A stretch of 64,000 nucleotides of DNA from Chrysoporthe austroafricana (taxonomy: Eukaryota > Ascomycota > Sordariomycetes > Diaporthales > Cryphonectriaceae): the NCBI GenBank assembly GCA_001051155.2, contig JYIP02000001.1:4960001-5024000 (forward strand), given 5' to 3'. The notes beneath the pieces are model-generated. The model saw only the letters and a program-made list of their open reading frames with translations, ran no database searches and had not been told where the DNA came from. This document shows positions 57,074-64,000 of the stretch, one piece after another. Each line of letters starts with the position of its first letter. Position 1 is the stretch's first letter. The translations under genes were made by a program, and so were the position numbers.

Positions 57074-57735
57074 TTCATTGTACCTGTTCAGCGACAGGCG
57101 GACTGTGGCGGGTCCCACCGGCGTGCCCGTGACGACTGCTCAGCTGTCTTCCTCCCTTCCCCGCCTGGAAGCCCTCATTTCGAGCGATGGCGCGCATCCG
57201 CCTACGGGGTACGGCGGCCGGGGCTGACCGCCAACGCCTCCCTGGGAAGACTAACCACTTGGGCCTAACCCATCCGGATGGTACTGCTCCGGCGGGGGGC
57301 TGGCTGTGAGGCTACCGCGAGGAGCCTGGCTGCCAGATCGCTAGACGCCCGAGTCCGAATACGCAATGCTTCGGGTACGATGACGAGCTGACGGCCCCCC
57401 AGAAGGCCCCTCCCTATAGAGATCTCGGGGAGGCCCGCGCCTTGTTGTGAGACATTTTGTCTTATAGATCTGTGTCACAATCATTCAACTACCCGTCGAG
57501 TATTGTGAGTGGCCAGGACGCCGGCGGAGCCGAAGCGTCGGGTCTTACGCCTTGTAAGTCCCAAAGAAGCTGTGTGTGCTCTTTCATCTATAACAGGTGG
57601 CCCTCGAGCCAGCATAATCTCCTGTACTTGTGCACTTCCGCACTGGCCCATTATATCACCCTGCTCTTACTGTGTCACCAGATCTCTCATCTGCCGTCCT
57701 ACTCGATCTACCTGTGCAACGGCCGAGATTGAGCG
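57074..57735. other. intergenic, no gene supported
   Basis: Short frames only. The 3' end carries the promoter of the next gene. Confidence 0.45.
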
Positions 57736-58304
57736 ATGAATTCCGCACCTTCTGCTATAGCTACCGTGCAACACTCCTCCCTCACCATACCTCCGGAAAT
57801 GTCTGTGTCCGCCTCCGCCAAGCAGAACCTACACAATCTGCTTGAGCAGCACAGGCAGTACAGAGAGAGGCTGAAGCAGCAGGAGGATGAGCTCAGCAGG
57901 CTTCAGGCACAGATATCTCAAACCAGGACGGTTGTCGAGATGACTCTGCCCACCGAGGTGCGCAAGGCCCACCGGGAGTACATGAGCACCATGTAAGTTG
58001 ATTAGCTCCTCAGACCCAAGTCGTGAGGTCCCTCCCCGCTGACTCGGATCTGCCTTCCGCCAGAGAGTCGTGCCAGCACCGGGATATCGCGAAGCAAGAA
58101 AACGGATCGAGAGCTATGCGAGAGACAGACATCGAGGGGATGGGCTCGGTTCTTGGTGTCACTAGCCCCTTCAAAACCGCGGGCCTAATCGACACGGTCA
58201 GTAGAGTCTTTGGCAGAGCTTGGGTTCGAGTACTCATGGTCTTGATAAGCCTTCTCGTCGCGAGGCTGGTATCAAAGGAGACGTCACGCAGCTTCTTATA
58301 TTGA
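57736..58304 (+). CDS. coiled-coil protein with C-terminal TM helix (tail-anchored type), 165 aa
   Basis: Model: join 57736..57992, 58064..58304; intron 71 nt with a GCTGAC branch. The codon AT|A at the junction restores the frame. Residues ~28-65 form a coiled coil (LLEQHRQYRERLKQQEDELSRLQAQI). The last ~30 residues hold a hydrophobic helix (WVRVLMVLISLLVARLV) close to the C terminus, with a short basic end (SKETSRSFLY), which is a tail-anchor arrangement. It may be an ER, mitochondrial or peroxisomal adaptor. No family name is recognised. An unspliced 86-codon product would lack the TM helix. Confidence 0.6.
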
Positions 58305-59184
58305 AAGATGAGCGTCGCCAATAAACGGGCCGAGAGCTTAGGAAGAAGAGGCACTGAAGTGTCGATAGGGTACACGTAACTAGAAACACATCTATAGGGG
58401 AAGAAACAGGACCCTATAGCAGCAGATCGGCGTACTCAGATGCACGATTTATTCACAAAAGATCCGAAGATGAATCTAATGGGATTACAAGAGCAGGTCG
58501 GCACACTTAAAAATGAACACTGTAGAAGCCTGGGACCAGTTTCACCGAACATATCGTCATCAACCCGTGTAGATCTACTCAGCTGTCTATATTTGATTAC
58601 TTTTTTTAAGAGGGAAGTGGGATTGGCTGCACGTTCTCCAAGCAAGATTTACCGTAGCCTTATAACAGAATGGTCCTAGAAATCCCACGCTTTCTTTCTA
58701 TACTTTTCTATCTCACATATTAATTAGAGAGAAGGAGAATAAAATTTGTCTTTTACTACATCCTCAATTTCCAAGTTTCTATTATCTTTCGAAGCCGGCT
58801 CATGCCGTGGCGTATTGATCCATGTGTAGATAGTTGGCGTATTAAGGCGGATTCAACACCAATCGCCATCTCGACTCTTCGAGCTCTTCAAAGGATCATA
58901 GCAACCACGACTGAACAGCTGAAACGATACTTACGGGACCCCTGCAACGAGAAACATGTGAAAGCCATTCGCAACTTTCAGCTGTCCGTCCCAAGTGGGT
59001 TTCGACGGCTGTCATTGGCTGACTTCTGGTCTGACCCACCATTGATTGATTCTACAGAGCAACCTGAAGTACATTAATAGTCTGACGCTCTTCGCAGGCG
59101 ATTACTTCTCAAGAATGTGCACAGCTCTCTTCACATCCTGATTTCGAGTGCGTTTCGGCAGCTTGACTTTTAGAAACACCGGCG
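58305..59184. other. intergenic, promoter of HET gene
   Basis: A 91-codon ORF with ATG at 58802 lies here but has no recognisable domain; it is noted but not called. Confidence 0.4.
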
Positions 59185-61092
59185 ATGGCATCTTCTGATC
59201 TCCAATATCGTCGTCTCGACCCCAAGAAGTCAGAGATACGGGTCTTGAAATTGTTGCCCTCCAGCGACCCATCTGCGCCTATTCACTGCTCACTGAGCCA
59301 TGCATCCCTGGACGAGAATCCAAATTTTGAGGCTTTATCGTACGTCTGGGGGGCGCCGACTCCTAGTCACGATATCTTCATCGACGGGGCGAAGTTCGTG
59401 GTCGGGCCCAGCCTTCATGCCGCTCTGGGCGGCCTCCGCCAGCGCAAGAAGCCTAGAGTCGTCTGGGCGGACGCGATCTGCATCAACCAGAACGATAAAG
59501 ATGACAAAGCCTACCAGGTGCCTCTGATGGGGCGGCTATACACGGTCGCGACGAGGACCGTCATCTGGTTAGGCGAATCGAACGAGGAGGTCGATGCAAT
59601 GATGGCTGACCTCGGCACCCACGGTGCACGCCGGGGTCACGTCTCGACTCATTCCTCAACATGGCATAAACTGAGTGCGAGTGCAAAAACGGTATTCGCC
59701 GACAAGGCCGGACGTGAGAAGGCCGGACGCGACAAGGACTTGATGATGCTGAAGGCCACGAACGGTTACTTTGATATCCTTTCAAGGCCTTACTGGTACC
59801 GGGTGTGGACCTTCCAGGAATACATGTTGCCTAAGGACGATCCGCTGTGCTTGTGTGGGACCCATGAATTTATTATGAATTCTCTTCAGGAGGCGCGGGA
59901 CCGCTGGCTAGACGCAGTCGCGGACATTAGGCAGCGCATCAGCTCCAAGCTATCATCCGAGGGGGCAGAGAATGACGAGCACTTGTTAGCCTTTGCGGAA
60001 GCCGTGGCAAAGCTGACTACAAGCCTGAGCCAAAAGTCGAAGGCAGAAAGCGGAGCCAGCGTATTTGCGATACGCAAAGCGTTTCGGTCGGAGTCTCGCA
60101 GTCTGGCTTACTATCTGGGAATGACGAGTGAGCGAAATTACACAATGGCACACGACCGATTCTACGCTCTATACGGGATTATGCCAGCGGTACAGTCCGT
60201 CTCCCCAGTCGACTACGACAGACCGCTTCGCCAGGTCATTCTTGATATCGCCTCCTACGTGGTCAATGTCGAGCACAACGTAAATATCTATTACAACTTT
60301 GGCCTACGGCAGGGTCACCTGAACAGCAAGGGGGAATACCCAAGCTGGACCCCAGATTTCTCACGCGAAAACGATACCGTCAACCCTGATCGCTACGACA
60401 CAGATGAACTACTTCCCAAGCGCCTCTGTCGAGGTGCCTTTGAAGGAGCACCGCTCCCCGCGGTGGACGACCTGATCACGCTACGGATCAACGGATTTGT
60501 GGCTGGAACTGTCACGCAGGTCCGGGAGATCCCCACAACACAGCAAGACATCTTTGCCGAGCTCCAAGCCCTGTTCTCGGGGGAGGCCTACGCCGCGGCC
60601 CCGGAAGAGCTGCGCACGAAGCCCGGCGTAGCAGACCGATGGGCCGCCGCCGCGTCAAGCCACATGCGCCGGCGGATCGAGGCCGACCTTGGAGGCGGTC
60701 GCGTCAGCTCGAACGTTCTACAGACCGTGGAGAGTATCCATGGCCAGTTTGCGGCCGGGAAGCGACCGCAGTGCACCCTGCCGTGGAACCCTTCGCGCCT
60801 CGAAACGGAATTTGGATATCTCGGGGGCAGGACGACCTTCATTACCGATACTGGCCTTCTTGGTCTAGGAGTCGCGCAAATCGAGAAGGGAGATGTCATT
60901 ACCGTCCTATACAAGGAAAACAAGCCAATTATCCTTCGTCCAGACACGCAAAGTAGCAGTCCGGATGGAGATACTACGTACAAAATGGTTGGGACGGCCT
61001 ATGTCAGCGACCTCATCGACAATGAATGGCTCGACGAGGATCTCGTTGCAGCGATCATCAAAAAACAGCCGTCAAATTTTGTGATTCGCTAA
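59185..61092 (+). CDS. HET-domain (heterokaryon incompatibility) protein, 635 aa
   Basis: ATG 59185 to the stop at 61092 without intron. Residues ~45-220 hold the HET domain: FEALSYVWGAPT (motif 1), VWADAICINQND (motif 2) and YWYRVWTFQEYML (motif 3), as in fungal HET proteins. Then comes a Ser/Lys-rich and Gln-rich helical region and a C-terminal part (residues ~400-635) with VPDR, EFGYLG and DVITVLYKENKPIIL, which is common in this family and may be a regulatory or sensing part. Members trigger cell death when different strains fuse, or take part in immunity-like responses. Neither the partner nor the allelic state can be read from one sequence. The ATG is chosen for its good context (GGCGATGG). 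Confidence 0.9.
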   Translation: MASSDLQYRRLDPKKSEIRVLKLLPSSDPSAPIHCSLSHASLDENPNFEALSYVWGAPTPSHDIFIDGAKFVVGPSLHAALGGLRQRKKPRVVWADAICINQNDKDDKAYQVPLMGRLYTVATRTVIWLGESNEEVDAMMADLGTHGARRGHVSTHSSTWHKLSASAKTVFADKAGREKAGRDKDLMMLKATNGYFDILSRPYWYRVWTFQEYMLPKDDPLCLCGTHEFIMNSLQEARDRWLDAVADIRQRISSKLSSEGAENDEHLLAFAEAVAKLTTSLSQKSKAESGASVFAIRKAFRSESRSLAYYLGMTSERNYTMAHDRFYALYGIMPAVQSVSPVDYDRPLRQVILDIASYVVNVEHNVNIYYNFGLRQGHLNSKGEYPSWTPDFSRENDTVNPDRYDTDELLPKRLCRGAFEGAPLPAVDDLITLRINGFVAGTVTQVREIPTTQQDIFAELQALFSGEAYAAAPEELRTKPGVADRWAAAASSHMRRRIEADLGGGRVSSNVLQTVESIHGQFAAGKRPQCTLPWNPSRLETEFGYLGGRTTFITDTGLLGLGVAQIEKGDVITVLYKENKPIILRPDTQSSSPDGDTTYKMVGTAYVSDLIDNEWLDEDLVAAIIKKQPSNFVIR

Positions 61093-61712
61093 TGTCACGA
61101 CATCTGAAGTATGTTGAATTGAATGACTAGAAGTCGATCATTGCAGCACGTGTCAACGACCGTCCGCGTTCGTTCCCAGGACTATCTATTCTTCGCTGAT
61201 TTGCTTACGACGCTTCACAAGCGTGCGAGATACAATGCTTCAGAATTGGAAGCTTAGACGGGAAAGGTTGTGGCAAGGTGGCTCGGTCGTATGAATTAGC
61301 ATCTGAATTCCTCAATGTTGAGGACCATTAATGCAGCACTTGATTGCTTCTATCGTGCAACAGCAAAGATGGGGTCTCTCACTTGCACAAGAGTCTTCCC
61401 CCCCCGAAGTTGCGTCGCTTCCGTTAGAGTAACAGGATATAACTGTGGTAGGCATTGGCCTCCATAAGGATTCCTTTTCCCCGTACGTCAAAATTCTTGG
61501 GGGCAACACCCCTCTGCTTCACTTTCCATCAGCTCATCATGAGAGGCTCCTATCTCTTTTTCGCCCCAGCCATTTACAAGGGCTCACAGTGGACCAAAGA
61601 GTAGTTTGACAAGATTATAGGGCCACTCTACATGATATCGTGGAGATGTGCACAGATGAGAGCATTAAGACAGCTGCACCGTTTGTGTAGTCTACGGAAA
61701 GACGACCGTTAA
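61093..61712. other. intergenic, no gene supported
   Basis: Short frames only. Confidence 0.4.
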
Positions 61713-62410
61713 TCACTCCTTGTCAACGAGTATCATCAGGACGGTAAGACTGATCAGAGGCACAGTCATGGCTCAGACGACCCAAAAGTAATACTGTCCC
61801 GGCTCAAAGTCGTCGTTCATGGACAGCATGCCCGAGACAATTAAGAAGGGAGAAGCACTGCGCCAAGGTAGGTAACTCGATCGAGGGGTTTTTTTTTAGC
61901 TAGTTTTGTTTGACGAGGTAGGATAGGAATAGGCTCCGTGATCCTCACAGGCATCCCGTCCACGGTCCTGATATCGCTATGAACGGTGTATCGGGTGCGC
62001 TGTTGCTCATATTCTTCCTGCTGCTATCGCAATGTAGTATCATGAGGACCCGTAGCCGCCCAAGGTCTTTCTAGTCCGCATAATCCGTCGGAATGGCATT
62101 CCGGTCCATCACGCGGCCTCTTTTCTTCTGGCCAAGCTGTCTCATTAGACCCAAATCGCCCTCCAGAGCTCTCTACAGCAGAGAATCCAGTGATTGGTTG
62201 CCACGCTCAAACCGTGTGGGGGTGATAACCTCGAGCAGCCCAAGCCAGTGGTCGTCGGCCATCTCTAGCTGAAGATGACCGCCTGTCAACCTAGGCAATG
62301 AAATAGACGCCGTCGCTGATAACAATGCGTGCTCCAAACAACAAAACAATGGGCCCCGTCCAGAACGTGCCGTACATGCGAAGACGGGGACCCAAGTCAC
62401 CGCCGACCGC
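61713..62410 (-). pseudogene. decayed membrane-protein gene (CorA-like C terminus)
   Basis: The minus strand reads, through breaks, RYTVHSDIRTVDGMP, DRVTYLGAVLLP, FLIVSGMLSMNDDFEPGQYY, then FWVV-stop-AMTVPLISLTVL and ends VDKE-stop at 61713. The pattern (two hydrophobic segments separated by a short MNDDF-type loop near the C terminus) resembles the last part of fungal CorA-like magnesium-transporter proteins. The frame is broken by a one-base gap in LLP/FLIVS and by TGA where W is expected (TGG to TGA is a C:G to T:A change, RIP-compatible). Upstream pieces to about 62410 are unreadable. It lies tail to tail with the HET gene. Confidence 0.5.
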
Positions 62411-62422
62411 ACGATGGTATTC

Positions 62423-63197
62423 TCAGTTCGCCTGATCAGTCGTAGCCGTTGCAGATTGTTGCGCGTCCGCCTGTGGCGTCTCGCTGTCGTGCGCAGTAGA
62501 GTGGCTCGTTCCGGGTCGGCTCAGCGCGCTGCTCCCCGGCCGGCTGGCCGTGAACGACTTGCGCAACTTCCTGGCTCCTTTGCTCGACAACATGCTCTTG
62601 ACCCGCCGGAGCCTTGCCCACCTCTCCTTGTCCTTGTCCGCCTCTGCCTTCTCGTCCTCTTCGTCCTCTGCCCCGCCGTCTACAATCGCCGACCCCTCTA
62701 GCCCAGGCGTCGCCGCGCGAGGAGAGTCCTGGCGCCTACTCTCGCCCAGCACGGACCTTCTGGGCGTCTGTGGCGGCCCGTCTGTCTTGGCCCCGGTGGC
62801 CCTCTTGCTCGGCGTTTCGCGGTCCCGTAGATACGCCTCGTTCTTGAGCACCTGTAACAGCACCTGCCACCCGGCCATCTCTTGCTCCTGGGCGGCCAGT
62901 CTCATCCGCCTCTGGGAGCCCGCGTCAGACGAGATCCGCTGGGCCTCGGCGCTCTTCCAGGGGCAGAAGAACCTGTGCTCCCTGGCGGGGTCCAGGTGGT
63001 CCATCGGCGCGGGCACGAGCACCTCGTTCGTCTCCGGGTCGATCTCCTTGCTCTTGAACATCCATAGGCCCAGCCGGCGGAGGCACGTGTGGCACGACGC
63101 GGTGTTGGGCACGGGGCCGATGCGCGGGTTGTCCAGGCCCTGCCAGCCGAGCACGGCCAGGGCCAGGGCGACGCGATTTGGGGCCGACGGCGAGGAA

Positions 63198-63229
<32 letters not shown>

Positions 63230-63961
63230 GACGGTGAAGAAGTCGGGTGGCAGCTGCGACAGGATGACGTCGATATTGAACTTCTCCGGGAGCCGCAGGT
63301 TGAACTCGTAAGGGAGGAAGGCATTCCGGGCGCAGAGCTCGTCGTAGCGCCCCCGTAGGTCCTGTATGGCGCTCTGGCGGTTCGACAGGGACAGGCGCAG
63401 GAGGGAGTCGTCACAGCCGCGCTTCCGCCAGAGGCAGTCCTCCTGGTGCGAGGTGACGATCAGCTCGACGTACTTCTGCACCAGCGCGTCCTCGATCTCG
63501 GAGGGCACGAGCACCGCGACCTCCTTCCCGTCGACGGCCTTCTTGTTGAGCCGCACGACGAGCTCCTTGTTGCACAGCGTGCAGCGGACGCGCTCCTTGC
63601 CGTTGCAGATCCACCCGCGCTTCGCCCACTGCACCTCGCTGACGGCGTCGGGCTTGGGCGTCCAGTCCGTCAGCTCCTGGAAGGTGACCAGGCGCTTGAG
63701 GAGCTCGGCGCGGTCGCCGGGGCAGTACTTGGGCTTGAAGAGGTCCTTCTTCTCGTCCTTGCCGCTCCACTTCCTCAGCACGATGTTCGAGATGGTGGTC
63801 TGGCCGCCGCCGCCACCGACGGACGCGGCGGGGCTGGACGCGGCGAAGCTCTTGGAGGGCGTCGAGTCCGGCAGGCCGAGGCGGCGGCGCTTTGCGAGGA
63901 GGTCGGCGTCGGCCGAGGCGGTCGATCGAGGGGCCGACGAGACCGTGTGCCGCAGCGCCAT
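62423..63961 (-). CDS. C3HC zinc-finger protein (Rsm1/NIPA-like), 512 aa
   Basis: ATG 63961 to the stop at 62423, one exon. The N terminus is Ser/Ala-rich. Residues ~80-190 hold the C3HC zinc finger: WICNGKERVRCTLC (Cys, then Cys-x2-Cys), and YVELIVTSHQEDCLWRKRGC (His and Cys). This matches the NIPA/Rsm1 family; yeast and fission-yeast Rsm1 act in mRNA export, and NIPA is an F-box-like protein. A second Rsm1-type segment follows (TASCHTCLRRLGLWMF). A poly-Pro tract (encoded by CGG repeats) separates the parts. The C-terminal ~150 residues are low-complexity, acidic, then Ser/Thr. The window ends 39 bp beyond the ATG. Confidence 0.85.
63199..63229. repeat. CGG trinucleotide run in the C3HC gene
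   Basis: About nine to ten consecutive GGC/CGG triplets on the plus strand, which code for the poly-proline linker of the minus-strand C3HC protein. Length polymorphism would be expected between strains. Confidence 0.8.
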
Positions 63962-64000
63962 CGAGTCAGAGCCGGGCGTGCGGGCGGCAGGGGAGGTCGA

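Noticed and set aside
58802..59077. 91-codon plus-strand ORF with ATG
   Set aside because: No domain or conservation can be seen, and it lies directly before the HET gene; it may be a chance frame.
62550..63311. 253-codon plus-strand ORF
   Set aside because: Shadow of the C3HC gene, dominated by its low-complexity regions.

Overview
The window is nuclear DNA of a filamentous ascomycete, most likely a Sordariomycete. Genes carry one to four short introns (about 45-210 nt) with GTRNGT donors, CTAAC/CTGAC-type branch points and AG acceptors. Fungus-specific families are present (HET domain, Zn2Cys6 regulator, kievitone-hydratase-like protein, aspzincin peptidase), as are clear orthologues of fungal housekeeping genes (MED13, ENP2, ataxin-10/Ctr86, MTAP, peroxisomal thiolase, mitochondrial bL33). 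No bacterial, organellar or viral genes were recognised. Exon coordinates were worked out by hand from splice signals and reading frame, without transcript data.

Left half, about 1-31 kb (accessory compartment). Genes are sparse and separated by AT-rich, decayed sequence. In order: a four-TM membrane gene interrupted by one in-frame stop (2330-2941), a tandem-duplicated beta-domain protein (3495-4832, minus), a secreted aspzincin-like metallopeptidase (6063-7365), a damaged or unusual Zn2Cys6 regulator (8268-9098, minus), a 49-residue zinc-ribbon micro-protein (9748-9897, minus), an orphan 408-residue protein (10612-11838, minus), an aldo-keto reductase (12299-13513, minus), a flavin monooxygenase fused to a multi-pass membrane domain (14498-17074, minus), a nitrilase with no AUG (19819-21084), a Fot1/pogo transposase relic (about 21730-23310), a secreted kievitone-hydratase/Diels-Alderase-like protein (23825-25071), an alpha/beta hydrolase (28173-28993) and a dead LaeA-type methyltransferase (29075-30060, minus). 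Several of these are tailoring-enzyme families, but they are too widely spaced, and lack a backbone synthase, to be called one biosynthetic cluster.

Right half, about 31-64 kb (mostly conserved core). bL33m (31178-31661), a 1,313-residue coiled-coil protein (32594-36689, minus), a small single-pass membrane protein (38589-39141), ENP2/NOL10 (39256-41190, minus) divergent from MED13 (41972-46557), MTA phosphorylase (46991-48114, minus), ataxin-10/Ctr86 (48687-51728, with a possible alternative last exon to 52013) convergent with peroxisomal 3-ketoacyl-CoA thiolase (52393-53997, minus), a single-pass membrane protein (56039-57073), a tail-anchored-like coiled-coil protein (57736-58304), a HET-domain protein (59185-61092), a decayed membrane-protein gene (61713-about 62410, minus) and a C3HC zinc-finger (Rsm1/NIPA-like) protein (62423-63961, minus).

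The most interesting observations are: the monooxygenase-membrane fusion; two repeats that share the same phase-2 intron position in the 3495-4832 gene; a stop-overlapping donor that would give ataxin-10 a 38-residue extension; a 62-codon ORF in the same frame as MED13 and separated from it by one stop; the nitrilase reading from GTG; and the zinc-ribbon micro-protein.
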